Positions 27,918-35,900 are shown, counted from the stretch's first letter. The stretch: DNA of 64,000 bases from Mycobacterium avium subsp. avium (GCF_009741445.1 NZ_CP046507.1:4402001-4466000); one strand, 5' to 3'. Notes: generated from the sequence alone by a model not told the origin. Program-made: numbers and translations.

Positions 27918-29410
27918 GACTTGGCGAGCACGTGCCGGGTGCGGTCGGCCATGGCGGGGACGCCGTTGTGGCCGCCGAGGTCTTGGGCGTAGAGACCGAT
28001 CGCGTAGGCCACCCCGCCCCCGTTGATCCCCAGCGCGGTGCGGTCGATGTGGTCGAGGGTGTCGGTCTTCTGGTGGTAGTTGGGGTCGAACGGCTGGTCG
28101 GCGGTTCCGCCCCATAGCTTGGCCTGATCGGCGGACATCTTCCCCTCGGCGCCGGAGAACAGCCCGCCGGCCGGAATCCCCGCCAGGGTGAACCCGTCGT
28201 AATCCGACCGGCCGTCGAACGAGGTGTCCTGTGCGGTCTTGCCGGCCGACTTCAGGTAGGCCACCAGCGTGCGCTCGATGCCCGCCGACCCTTCGGGCAC
28301 CACCGGTTGACCACGGGCGTCCATCGGCAGCGACTGGTCGCCGTCATAGGTGAAGTAGCCGGGGTTCGGCGAGGCGAGCATGTCGAAGTTCAGGTACAGC
28401 GCAATGTCTTTCAGCGCGGTCAAGTCCAGCGACTCGACGTAGTTGCGCGACCCGATCAGCCCGAGCTCCTCGGCGCCCCAGAACCCGAACCGCACCGCGT
28501 TGTGCACCGGAGGCGAACTGCCCAGTCGCACAGCGGTTTCCAGCACCGCGGCCACGCCCGACCCGTTGTCGTTGATGCCCGGGCCCTCGGGCACGCTGTC
28601 CAGGTGCGCCCCGGCCATCACCACGTCGTGCTCCGATCCGGTCTTGGTCTGCGCGATCACGTTGCGCGCCTTGAAGCTTTGCGCGCTGGCCGTGAGCTTG
28701 ATGGTGGTGGGCCCGGGCTGCCCGCGCAGCTGCACCCCGACGGACTTGGTCACGCTCAGCACCGGGATCTTCACCTCGGTCGACGGCCCGAGCGTGCCGC
28801 CCATCTGTTGTTCGTCGACGTTGTCGGCGATGATCATCGCCACCGCGCCGCGCTGCGCGGCGACATCTTCCTTCTGCGCGAACGGGCACGTGCCGCGGTC
28901 GAGCAGGATCACCGCGCCCTGCACCGGCAGGCTGCCGTAGTCGGTGACCGCGCACCCGGGGTTGTTGGGCGGGGCGGCGACCAGCGGGCCGCTCACCCCG
29001 TCGGGCCCGGTGCCCAGGCTGAAGTCCAGTGCGTGGGCCTCCACCGGCCTGCCGCCGACGGTGAGATCGGGCTTTTCGGCGTGGAACACCCGGGCCGAGA
29101 ACTCCGGGGTCTGCACGTCGAACCCGCTGTCGCGCAAGGTTTTCACCACGTAGTCGACGCTCGCCTCGTAGCCGGGTGTGCCGACCGCCCGGGTGCCGTT
29201 GTTGGCGTTGGCGATGTCTTGCAGCTTGGTCAGGTGGGTCATCATCGCGTCGGTGGTGACCTTGTTGCGCAACCCGGACGCGAACTCCGCCGCGGCGGGG
29301 TCTCCGGTGGTTTGGCCCGCGCCGGAGGAGCGGTGCCCGCAGCCGGTGGCCAACGCGGTCAGGGCGACCACCGCGAGCAGCGCCGGAAATGTCGTGAATT
29401 TGTTCACCAT
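27914..29410 (-). CDS. lpqL: Lipoprotein aminopeptidase LpqL (M28 family)
   Basis: Membrane-anchored zinc aminopeptidase, 498 aa. A signal peptide ends in the lipobox ATGC; a PA domain (about 140-250) precedes the M28 catalytic domain. All residues of the Streptomyces aminopeptidase type are present: His269, Asp281, base Glu314, Glu315, Asp343 and His446. ATG at 29410 gives MVNKFTTFPALL; TAACCT sits 8 nt upstream on the coding strand, so a leaderless start is possible. It is the functional member of a tandem pair. Confidence 0.93.
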   Translation of the reverse strand: MVNKFTTFPALLAVVALTALATGCGHRSSGAGQTTGDPAAAEFASGLRNKVTTDAMMTHLTKLQDIANANNGTRAVGTPGYEASVDYVVKTLRDSGFDVQTPEFSARVFHAEKPDLTVGGRPVEAHALDFSLGTGPDGVSGPLVAAPPNNPGCAVTDYGSLPVQGAVILLDRGTCPFAQKEDVAAQRGAVAMIIADNVDEQQMGGTLGPSTEVKIPVLSVTKSVGVQLRGQPGPTTIKLTASAQSFKARNVIAQTKTGSEHDVVMAGAHLDSVPEGPGINDNGSGVAAVLETAVRLGSSPPVHNAVRFGFWGAEELGLIGSRNYVESLDLTALKDIALYLNFDMLASPNPGYFTYDGDQSLPMDARGQPVVPEGSAGIERTLVAYLKSAGKTAQDTSFDGRSDYDGFTLAGIPAGGLFSGAEGKMSADQAKLWGGTADQPFDPNYHQKTDTLDHIDRTALGINGGGVAYAIGLYAQDLGGHNGVPAMADRTRHVLAKS

Positions 29411-29463
29411 CGCGCCCCAGGTTAGACCGCGGCCCGGGTGGGCGGATTCAGGACACGGCGTCC

Positions 29464-29889
29464 TCAGACATGCAGCGCGGTGAACGGCGCCACCGGGATG
29501 TTGCGCACCACGAACCAGGCCAGCACCAACGACAGCGTCACCGCCGCGGCCCAGCGATGGTGTTGCCAACTGCGGATCCGTCGTCCCACCAGGTGCCCGT
29601 AGGTCCAGGCGAAGTACGCCCACATCAACAGCACGACGGCGGCCAGGCCTAAGGCGTTGAACCTGGCCGCCCCCAACAGATTGCCGTGCATGAGCGCGTA
29701 CACCATGCGCAGGCTGCCGCAGCCGGGACAGTCAACGCCCAGCAGCGCTTTGGTGGGGCACACCGGCAGCGGCCCGCCCGGGGTGGTCGGGTCACCCGCC
29801 CAGACGGCGGCGCACAGCACCGTCGCGGATGCGGCCACCACCACCGGCGCAGTCAGATTCTGCTGCACCGCCCCCCGGCGGATCACCAT
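29464..29889 (-). CDS. DUF2752 membrane protein
   Basis: Integral membrane protein of 141 aa with about three helices. It carries the DUF2752 signature CPTKALLGVDCPGCGSLR, with three Cys that might bind metal or form disulfides, and continues MVYALMHGNLLGA. It lies 19 bp downstream of the CD225 gene; these two families are commonly found side by side in actinobacteria. Molecular function is unknown. The pair is not at this place in M. tuberculosis as I recall. Confidence 0.9.
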   Translation of the reverse strand: MVIRRGAVQQNLTAPVVVAASATVLCAAVWAGDPTTPGGPLPVCPTKALLGVDCPGCGSLRMVYALMHGNLLGAARFNALGLAAVVLLMWAYFAWTYGHLVGRRIRSWQHHRWAAAVTLSLVLAWFVVRNIPVAPFTALHV

Positions 29890-29908
29890 GATCGAGGCCC
29901 CCGCGGCG

Positions 29909-30241
29909 TCAGAACATCGCGGCGAGCGCCGCGTTGGTGTTCGTGTTCAGCGCGCCGACCGCCATCAAGATGCCGTAGATGATGCCCACCACGACCCCGA
30001 TGACCGCCGACCAGATCACCCATTTCTTGGCGCTGTCGGCGGACGCCTGCGCCTCGGCGTAGCGGCCCTGCGCCCATAATCCGTTGACCTGGCTGGATTT
30101 GACGATCGCGACGATGCCGAACGGAAGACAGCAGAACAGGGTGACCAGGATCGACCACACCAGATAGTTATTCGGCGCTTGGGCGGCCGGTTGCTGCGGC
30201 GGATACCCGGGCGGCGGCGGGGGAGGCGGCGGCTGTGTCAT
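29909..30241 (-). CDS. CD225/dispanin-family membrane protein
   Basis: 110-residue protein with a Pro/Gln-rich cytosolic N-terminus (PPPPPPPPGYPPQQPAAQ), a first hydrophobic segment holding the CD225 core LVTLFCCLPFGIVAIVKSSQV, a charged loop NGLWAQGRYAEAQASADSAK, and a second helix. The two Cys before LPFG match the acylated site of the family. ATG at 30241 has GGAG at 6 nt. Bacterial members have no settled function; membrane shaping is a reasonable guess from the fold. Confidence 0.92.
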   Translation of the reverse strand: MTQPPPPPPPPGYPPQQPAAQAPNNYLVWSILVTLFCCLPFGIVAIVKSSQVNGLWAQGRYAEAQASADSAKKWVIWSAVIGVVVGIIYGILMAVGALNTNTNAALAAMF

Positions 30242-30336
30242 GGATTCTCCAGTCGAGGGGAGTTAGCTGGCGTAAAGCGGTGCTAACCATACCCGCTCGC
30301 GCTCGGGTCGGCACTAGCAATGACAAAATTTGATTC

Positions 30337-30364
30337 GGCCGAGTCGGGCCGTGCCGACCCGGCC
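30337..30364. other. Imperfect hairpin in 334-bp intergenic region
   Basis: Arms GGCCGAGTCGG and CCGACCCGGCC pair over 11 bp with one mismatch around a 6-nt loop. It sits between the divergent CD225 gene and the secreted pair. There is no T-run, so it is not a standard terminator. The rest of 30242-30575 shows no convincing gene apart from the promoter entry below. Confidence 0.4.
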
Positions 30365-30514
30365 ACATCGGTGCATCCGCGCCACGCCGACACCGATCGT
30401 CCCTCAACAGAATTCGAAATATGGCGCGGAAAAATTCACTCTGCCGCCACTGGCTGGTCCTCCACGGGATGCGCGGAAATCGATGCCCAGACAGACAATT
30501 GCCGACGGAACGTA

Positions 30515-30542
30515 TTGCATTACCGCGACATAGCCCTACTAT
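30515..30542 (+). promoter_or_regulatory. Sigma-A-like promoter for the secreted-protein pair
   Basis: TTGCAT-N16-TACTAT, 34 bp upstream of the ATG at 30576. Both hexamers are good for a mycobacterial housekeeping promoter, and the surrounding 100 bp are AT-richer than the window average. Confidence 0.5.
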
Positions 30543-30575
30543 CCGTGTTAACAGGTGCGGTTATAGGAGCCATTG

Positions 30576-31106
30576 ATGTCCGAAGTCAGCAATGCGCTGA
30601 GGGCGGCGACGGCAGCGGTATTCACTGGCGGATTCGTCTTTGCGGGCAGCGCCGCGGCGGCCGCCGACCCGGCCGGCACACCTAACCCGTCGGACATCAA
30701 CACCCTGGCCGCGTCGCTGTCGAAGGGCTACGGGCTGAATAACTGCACCGCCGGAAACATCGACCGCGGCAGGCAACTGGCGGTACTGACCTGCGGGCAA
30801 AGCCCCGACCCGAAGGGACCGGCGCAGGCCAAGTACGTGTTGTTCACCAACCCCGAGAACCTGGCCACCGCGTTCCGGGCCACCATCAAAGAGGATGTCC
30901 TGACCCCGTGCGGCGACGCCCACGAGTCGCCGTCGAGCTGGCACAAGGATGGTTCGTCCGCCAGCGCCGGGCAGGCCGCGTGCGGCACCTTCCGCAACGC
31001 CGCCGAGATCATCTGGACCATCGACGCCAAGAACATCCTGAGCTACCTGCGCGCGTCCAACACCGATGTCGCGGCGCTCTACCAATGGTGGCGCGCCAAC
31101 GGGTGA
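30576..31106 (+). CDS. Secreted protein of unknown family, copy 1 of a tandem pair
   Basis: 176-residue exported protein. A cleavable signal peptide ends around AGSAAAAADPAG. The mature domain has four Cys in the contexts NNC, TCGQSPDP, PCGD and ACGT, suggesting two disulfides, and ends in LYQWWRANG. ATG at 30576 has AGGAG at 6 nt. It is clearly homologous to the next gene over its whole length, sharing INTLAASLSKGYGLNNC-like and CGQSPDP-like blocks. I cannot assign a function. Confidence 0.85.
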   Translation: MSEVSNALRAATAAVFTGGFVFAGSAAAAADPAGTPNPSDINTLAASLSKGYGLNNCTAGNIDRGRQLAVLTCGQSPDPKGPAQAKYVLFTNPENLATAFRATIKEDVLTPCGDAHESPSSWHKDGSSASAGQAACGTFRNAAEIIWTIDAKNILSYLRASNTDVAALYQWWRANG

Positions 31107-31159
31107 GCGCCCAGATGCGTTCGCCCGCTTTGTTTCCATCAACCGCAGGGAGTCAGAAA

Positions 31160-31681
31160 ATGTCATATCGGAACACCGCGCTGCGTCTCGTGTCGGCCGC
31201 AGCCTTCACCGGCAGTTTGGCTCTCGCGGGTAGCGCCCCCGCACTCGCCGAACCCAACACCGGCAGCGCCTCGGACATGAACACGCTGGCGGCGTCGCTA
31301 TCGAAAGGCTATGGCCTGAACAACTGCAAGCCGCAGGAGCTGACCGAGTCCGGCGAACTGGCCGAGCTGCTGTGCGGGCAGAGCCCCGACCCCAGCGGAC
31401 CGGGGTCGGGCGTCTACGCCCTGTTCTCCAACGGCACCAACCTGGCGTCCGCGTTCAGCTCCACCATCAAGGACGTGTCGCTGGCCAACTGCGGAGACGC
31501 CGGGCAGTCGCCGGGCACCTGGAAGCAGAACGGCCAGACGGGTGGTCAGATCGCTTGCGGCACTTACAAGAACTACGCGACGCTGACCTGGACCACCGAC
31601 GCCAAGAACGTGCTGGGCCACCTGACCGCGGCCAACTCCGACGTCAACGCCCTCTACCAGTGGTGGCGCACCAACGGCTGA
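31160..31681 (+). CDS. Secreted protein of unknown family, copy 2 of a tandem pair
   Basis: 173-residue paralogue of the preceding gene, with a signal peptide ending ALAEPNTG, the same four Cys and the same terminal QWWRTNG. ATG at 31160 follows AGGGAG. The two copies share the N-terminal NTLAASLSKGYGLNNC block exactly but differ in the central part, so this is an old duplication. It is separated by 53 bp from copy 1 and probably co-transcribed. It converges on the SGNH hydrolase gene with 3 bp between stops. Confidence 0.85.
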   Translation: MSYRNTALRLVSAAAFTGSLALAGSAPALAEPNTGSASDMNTLAASLSKGYGLNNCKPQELTESGELAELLCGQSPDPSGPGSGVYALFSNGTNLASAFSSTIKDVSLANCGDAGQSPGTWKQNGQTGGQIACGTYKNYATLTWTTDAKNVLGHLTAANSDVNALYQWWRTNG

Positions 31682-31684
31682 CGC

Positions 31685-32452
31685 TTACAGTCGCGCCGCA
31701 ATCAATTTCGCCACCGCACGCATCCCGGCGGCATTGGGGTGCAACGGCGCGGGCCGGCCCGGTAGCGGGAGACCGTACCGCGCCGGCAGCGTCGTCCACG
31801 GGTCGGCGGACCAGGCGTGGTGTTCGCGGCTGGCCGCGGCCGCCCGGATGAGATCGCAGCCGGTCGCCGCGGCGGCATCGGCGGTCATCCGTTCCAGCGT
31901 GGTGGCCACGTGCCGGCCCAGGTCGGCGTCGGCGGCTGACAGCGGCGCGGCCGGCACGCCCGCCGGCGGCAGCATCGTCAGGTAGTCGACAAAGAAAATC
32001 CGTGCCTCCGCGCAGCGTTGACGCACCGCGGTGCCCACGGCGCACAGCGATTCGAACACCGCCTCGAGCGCGCCGTTTCGCGCCTCGGCGTCCAGCAGTT
32101 CGGCGATGCGGTCACCCAGCAGCGGCAGCCGCCGCAGCGGGCGCGGCAGCGCGGCGACCGTCAACAGCGGGATGTAGCCGACGTCGTTGCCGCCGATGGT
32201 GACGGTGACCAGGCTCTCCGAGCCGTCCAGCGCGGCGATCTGCGGCGCCGCACCGTGTTGGCGCTCGGTGAGCACGTGGGCGGTGGTCGCCCCGGAGAAG
32301 GTGACGTCGACCAGGTCGTAGCCGCAACGCGCGGCGACCAGGTGCGCGTAGTTGCGCGCGGATCGACCCGACCAGCGCGGAGCCCCGGCGGCGCGGGGCC
32401 GGATCCCGGGGCCGGCGGCCATCGAGCTGCCCAGCGCCACATAGCGTTTCAT
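31685..32452 (-). CDS. SGNH/GDSL-type hydrolase
   Basis: Esterase/lipase-fold enzyme of 255 aa. Block I is YVALGSSMAAGPGI with the nucleophile Ser, the oxyanion Gly lies in TFSGATT, block III is IGGNDVGYIPL with Asn, and block V is PLHPNAAGMR with the catalytic His. There is no obvious signal peptide. The start overlaps the thiG stop (ATGA), making it the fourth cistron of the riboswitch-controlled thiO operon. It is not beside thiG in M. tuberculosis as remembered. The substrate is unknown. Confidence 0.92.
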   Translation of the reverse strand: MKRYVALGSSMAAGPGIRPRAAGAPRWSGRSARNYAHLVAARCGYDLVDVTFSGATTAHVLTERQHGAAPQIAALDGSESLVTVTIGGNDVGYIPLLTVAALPRPLRRLPLLGDRIAELLDAEARNGALEAVFESLCAVGTAVRQRCAEARIFFVDYLTMLPPAGVPAAPLSAADADLGRHVATTLERMTADAAAATGCDLIRAAAASREHHAWSADPWTTLPARYGLPLPGRPAPLHPNAAGMRAVAKLIAARL

Positions 32453-33207
32453 CGAGGCGGGCTCGACGCTTGGGCCCAGAACCGCTTGGGGATCCGCCCG
32501 GCCCGGCGGGCCAGATAGCCGGCGGTGACGGCGGCCGACATCGCGGCGGCCATGGCGGCCGGATCGCCGGCCCGGGTCACCGCGGTGGCCAACAGCACGG
32601 CGTCGCAACCCAATTCCATCGCCAGCGCGGCATCGCTGGCGGTGCCGATGCCGGCGTCGAGCACCACTGGGACGCCCGCGCCGGCGACGATCATCTCGAT
32701 GTTGTGCGGATTGGTGATGCCCAGACCCGTGCCGATCGGCGAGCCCAGCGGCATGACCGCCGCGCAGCCGGCGTCCTCGAGTCGGCGCGCCAACACCGGG
32801 TCGTCGTTGGTGTAGGGCAGCACGACGAACCCGTCGTCCACCAATTGTTCTGCGGCCCTGACTAATTCGACCGCATCGGGCAGCAGGGTGCGCTCGTCGG
32901 CGATCACCTCGAGCTTGATCCAGTTGGTGTTCAGCGCCTCGCGGGCCAACTGCGCGGTGAGCACCGCCTCGGCCGCGCCCCGGCATCCCGCAGTGTTGGG
33001 CAACGGCGTGATGCCCAGCCGGTTGAGCAGGTCGAGCAGGCCGGTGCCGCCCTCGGCGTCCACCCGGCGGATGGCGACGGTGGTCAGTTCGGTGCCCGAG
33101 GCGATCAGCGCCTCTTCCAGCACCGCCAGGTTTCCCGCTCCCCCGGTGCCCATGATGAGCCGCGAGCTGAAGCTGCGGTCGGCGATGGTCAGTTTCGAAT
33201 CAACCAC
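32449..33207 (-). CDS. thiG: Thiazole synthase
   Basis: Forms the thiazole phosphate ring of thiamine from deoxyxylulose phosphate, dehydroglycine and ThiS thiocarboxylate. 252 aa TIM barrel with RLIMGTGG, KLEVIAD (Schiff-base Lys), MPLGSPIGTGLGI and LDAGIGTASDA. It overlaps thiS by 8 bp and the SGNH gene by 4 bp, so translation is coupled through the operon. Confidence 0.98.
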   Translation of the reverse strand: MVDSKLTIADRSFSSRLIMGTGGAGNLAVLEEALIASGTELTTVAIRRVDAEGGTGLLDLLNRLGITPLPNTAGCRGAAEAVLTAQLAREALNTNWIKLEVIADERTLLPDAVELVRAAEQLVDDGFVVLPYTNDDPVLARRLEDAGCAAVMPLGSPIGTGLGITNPHNIEMIVAGAGVPVVLDAGIGTASDAALAMELGCDAVLLATAVTRAGDPAAMAAAMSAAVTAGYLARRAGRIPKRFWAQASSPPR

Positions 33208-33397
33208 CCTGCACCGCCGTCACCACCTCGAGCCGCGCGCCCTCGGAAAGCTCTGTCGTCCAACGGGATCGGGGCAACACGGCGTCGTCCACGGCCACCG
33301 CGACGCCGCGGCCGCCGAAGCCCAGCTCATCGAGCAGCGCCGCGACCGTGGTGTGCGCGTCGACGTCGACCTTTTGCTCGTTGACTACGACGATCAT
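33200..33397 (-). CDS. thiS: Thiamine sulfur carrier protein
   Basis: Ubiquitin-like sulfur carrier of 65 aa that ends in the required Gly-Gly (TAVQGG), activated as a thiocarboxylate. It starts MIVVVNEQKVDVDA after a strong GGAGGAG site. It lies between thiO (49 bp upstream) and thiG (8 bp overlap). Confidence 0.97.
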   Translation of the reverse strand: MIVVVNEQKVDVDAHTTVAALLDELGFGGRGVAVAVDDAVLPRSRWTTELSEGARLEVVTAVQGG

Positions 33398-33446
33398 TGG
33401 CGCCGCTCCTCCTCATCGCTTCGCTGAAGCATCGTCGCCGGCGGGA

Positions 33447-34463
33447 TCATCGGTGTGCTCCCACCGGGGCCAGTTCGGACACGATCTGTTCTGCCGTCCA
33501 GGGCGCCAACAGGAATCCCGACCGGCCGTGACCGGCGGCAACCAGGGTCCGCGCGTCCAGGCGGCCCACCAGCGGCAGATTGTCGGGCGTCATCGGGCGC
33601 AGCCCGGCGCCGCACTCGGCCAGCTCGTATTCGCCCAGCGCCGGCAGCACCGCGCAGGCGTCGTCGAGCAGGTCCCGCACGCCGGAGACCACCGGGGCGG
33701 TGTCTCGCCCGTGTTCGTACTGGGTGGCGCCGACCACCACCCCGTCCGCGCGTGGCACCAGGTACACCTGCCGGCCGTGCACGCGGGCCCGAATGACCCG
33801 CTGCGGCACCGGCATACAACCCTTTCGCCACCGCAGCCGCAGCACTTCGCCCTTCACCGGGCGCACCGGCAGGCCCGGCCACAACGCCGGCGCGTCGATG
33901 CCGTTGGCGATCACCACCGCGTCGGCGTCGGCCTCCGCCAGGTCGTGCAGCGGCGGCGCCCAGCGCACCCCGAGCCGCTCGCAGGCCGCGTCCAGCGCCT
34001 CGAGCACCGCGCGGTTGTCCACGGCCAGTTCGGTGGGCGCAGTGAAGCCGTGCCGGATGCCCTGCGCCAGCAGGGGCTCGACGTCGCGGGCCGCCGACTC
34101 CCAGACCACCGGATGTCCTTGTGCGGACAGCCAATCCGCGACGGTGCGCAGGTCGGCGACGTCGGCGCGGTCGACCGCCACCACCAGCGACTCGCGCGCG
34201 GTGACCAGCCGCCCCGGCAGCCCGTCGAGGAAACCGCCCTCCCGCCACAACCGCAGCGATTCCAGGCCCAGCCGCAACAGTCGCTCCTCGCCGGGCCAGC
34301 CTTCGCTGTGCGGGGCCAGCATGCCGCCGGCCACCCAGGAGGCGCCCCGCTCGCCGCTGCGGTGTACCCGCACCGACCACCCGGCCTGCGCGGCGCGGCG
34401 CGCCACCGCCAGCCCGATGACCCCGCCACCGACGACGGCCAGCGACCCGCAGTCCGAGGGCAT
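33447..34463 (-). CDS. thiO: Glycine oxidase
   Basis: FAD-dependent oxidase that turns glycine into dehydroglycine for thiazole synthesis. The dinucleotide-binding motif GGGVIGLAVARR is at the N-terminus, and the DAO family C-terminal motif AECGAGLRPMTPDNLPLVGR is intact. ATG at 34463 (338 aa) has a near-perfect AGGGAGG site that forms the 3' end of the TPP riboswitch, so it is the first target of regulation. Confidence 0.96.
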   Translation of the reverse strand: MPSDCGSLAVVGGGVIGLAVARRAAQAGWSVRVHRSGERGASWVAGGMLAPHSEGWPGEERLLRLGLESLRLWREGGFLDGLPGRLVTARESLVVAVDRADVADLRTVADWLSAQGHPVVWESAARDVEPLLAQGIRHGFTAPTELAVDNRAVLEALDAACERLGVRWAPPLHDLAEADADAVVIANGIDAPALWPGLPVRPVKGEVLRLRWRKGCMPVPQRVIRARVHGRQVYLVPRADGVVVGATQYEHGRDTAPVVSGVRDLLDDACAVLPALGEYELAECGAGLRPMTPDNLPLVGRLDARTLVAAGHGRSGFLLAPWTAEQIVSELAPVGAHR

Positions 34464-34471
34464 TCGCGGCC

Positions 34472-34557
34472 TCCCTTCGCCGGCATGATCCGGATCAGGT
34501 GTGACGGTAAGGGCGGGCGCGCCCACTCTCAGACCCCGGTCCCGGGACTCCCGTGTC
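34472..34557 (-). ncRNA. TPP riboswitch (THI box) controlling thiO-thiS-thiG
   Basis: On the minus strand the conserved blocks occur in order: ACGGGAGTCCCGGG, GGGTCTGAGAG, ACACCTGATCCGGATCATGCC and GGCGAAGGGAGG. The terminal AGGGAGG serves as the thiO ribosome site, as in the thiC leader. The long GC insert between the sensor helices differs from the thiC copy. Confidence 0.96.
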
Positions 34558-34580
34558 TAAAACGAGTTGTTCGGGTTCCA

Positions 34581-34596
34581 CGCTAGCGCGCTAGCG
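34581..34596. promoter_or_regulatory. 16-bp perfect palindrome overlapping the thiE -10 box
   Basis: CGCTAGCGCGCTAGCG reads the same on both strands and shares bases with TAGCGT (34592-34597), which is 6 nt upstream of the thiE GTG. It lies between the two divergent thiamine units and could be an operator for thiE, which lacks its own riboswitch. Confidence 0.5.
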
Positions 34597-34603
34597 TCGC
34601 GGT

Positions 34604-35275
34604 GTGCATCAACGTCTGGCAACTCTGGCCGCCGCGCGGCTCTACCTGTGCACCGACGCCCGCCGGGAGCGCGGCGATCTGGCCGAGTTCGCCGCCGCCG
34701 CCCTGGCCGGCGGCGTGGACGTCATCCAGCTGCGCGACAAGGGGTCGCCCGGGGAGCAGCGGTTCGGCCCGCTGGAGGCGCGCGACGAGCTGGCCGCCTG
34801 CGAGATCCTGGCCGACGCGGCCCGCCGGCACGGCGCCCTGTTCGCTGTCAACGACCGCGCCGACATCGCCCGCGCGGCCGGCGCCGACGTGCTGCACCTG
34901 GGGCAGGGTGACCTGCCGCTGGAGGTGGCGCGCGCATTCGTCGGGCCCGACGTGCTGCTCGGGCTGTCCAGCCACGACCGCGACCAGATGACCGCGGCGG
35001 CGGCGGGACCGGCCGACTACTTCTGCGTCGGGCCCTGCTGGCCCACGCCCACCAAACCGGGCCGCGCGGCGCCGGGCTTGGCGCTGGTGCGGGCGGCCGC
35101 CGAGCTGCGCACCGGCAAGCCGTGGTTCGCGATCGGCGGGATCGACGCGCAGCGGCTGCCCGAGGTGCTCGACGCCGGGGCCCGCCGGGTCGTGGTGGTG
35201 CGGGCGATCACCGCGGCGGACGACCCCGCCGCGGCGGCCCGGCGGCTCAGCTCGGCGCTGGCAGCAGCGCGCTGA
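34604..35275 (+). CDS. thiE: Thiamine-phosphate synthase
   Basis: Joins HMP-PP and thiazole phosphate to give thiamine phosphate. 223 aa TIM barrel with VIQLRDKGSP, AVNDRADIARA, LHLGQGDLP, PCWPTPTKPG and AIGGIDAQRL, all family motifs. GTG at 34604 is likely the first base of the mRNA. It is divergent from thiO and overlaps mutT3 by 29 bp at its 3' end in convergent orientation. Confidence 0.97.
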   Translation: MHQRLATLAAARLYLCTDARRERGDLAEFAAAALAGGVDVIQLRDKGSPGEQRFGPLEARDELAACEILADAARRHGALFAVNDRADIARAAGADVLHLGQGDLPLEVARAFVGPDVLLGLSSHDRDQMTAAAAGPADYFCVGPCWPTPTKPGRAAPGLALVRAAAELRTGKPWFAIGGIDAQRLPEVLDAGARRVVVVRAITAADDPAAAARRLSSALAAAR

Positions 35276-35888
35276 TCCGGCGGCACAGCTGCGCGGACGC
35301 CTCGTCGGTGTCGGCCGGGTCGCCGGGCATGCACCAGACGAAGACGCCGTCCTCCAGCTCGATGGTGCGGGGCAGGTACTGCCGGCGTTCGTCGCCGTGG
35401 CTCAGCGGCAGCCGGGCGGGCTCGGTGCGCAGCCGGTGCCAGCTGGCCGCGAAGCCGGGGTGCAGCGGCAGGTCGGCCACCTCGTCCTCGGCGACCCAGC
35501 GCATCTCGGCGCTTTCCCGGTTGGGCACGGTGTGCAGCAGTTCGTCGGCGTCCGCGATCACGGTGGTGTAGCTCCACCGGGTGCCGCCCACCCCGGCGAC
35601 CTCGGCCGTCACCACGCTGGCGCGCACGGCGAGCCGGTCGACCAGCAGGCCGGCCTCCTCGTTCGCTTCGCGGACCGCGGTCTCCTCGGGTGTCTCGTGG
35701 CTGTCCCGGGCGCCGCCGGGCAGTCCCCAGGTGCCGCCCTGATGGCTCCACACCGCGCGGTGCTGCAGCAGCACGGCGGGCGTACCGTCGGGTTGCGGGG
35801 CGCGCAGCAGCAAACCGGCGGCGCCGTACCGACCCCAGTAGTGGGCGCCGCGCTCGGAGATCACCCACCCGTCACCGTCGCCGTGCAC
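35247..35888 (-). CDS. mutT3: Nudix hydrolase MutT3
   Basis: Nudix pyrophosphohydrolase, 213 aa. The Nudix box GX5EX7REUXEEXGU is complete, from GGARDSHETPEETAVREANE to EAGLL near residues 58-82. The M. tuberculosis orthologue Rv0413 is one of several MutT-type sanitation enzymes. GTG at 35888 is the start: TATCCT (minus strand, 35895-35900) sits 6 nt upstream, indicating a leaderless mRNA. Confidence 0.93.
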   Translation of the reverse strand: MHGDGDGWVISERGAHYWGRYGAAGLLLRAPQPDGTPAVLLQHRAVWSHQGGTWGLPGGARDSHETPEETAVREANEEAGLLVDRLAVRASVVTAEVAGVGGTRWSYTTVIADADELLHTVPNRESAEMRWVAEDEVADLPLHPGFAASWHRLRTEPARLPLSHGDERRQYLPRTIELEDGVFVWCMPGDPADTDEASAQLCRRISALLPAPS

Positions 35889-35894
35889 GAGTTC

Positions 35895-35900
35895 AGGATA
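35895..35900 (-). promoter_or_regulatory. -10 box for a leaderless mutT3 transcript
   Basis: TATCCT on the minus strand, 6 nt upstream of the GTG start, in the 150-bp divergent gap between mutT3 and glnX. On the plus strand TATACA at 35985-35990 is a possible -10 for glnX. Confidence 0.5.

Noticed and set aside
29909..30241. Eukaryotic-type antiviral IFITM function for the CD225 gene
   Set aside because: Only the membrane-domain family is shared; bacterial CD225 proteins are widespread and nothing here supports an antiviral role.
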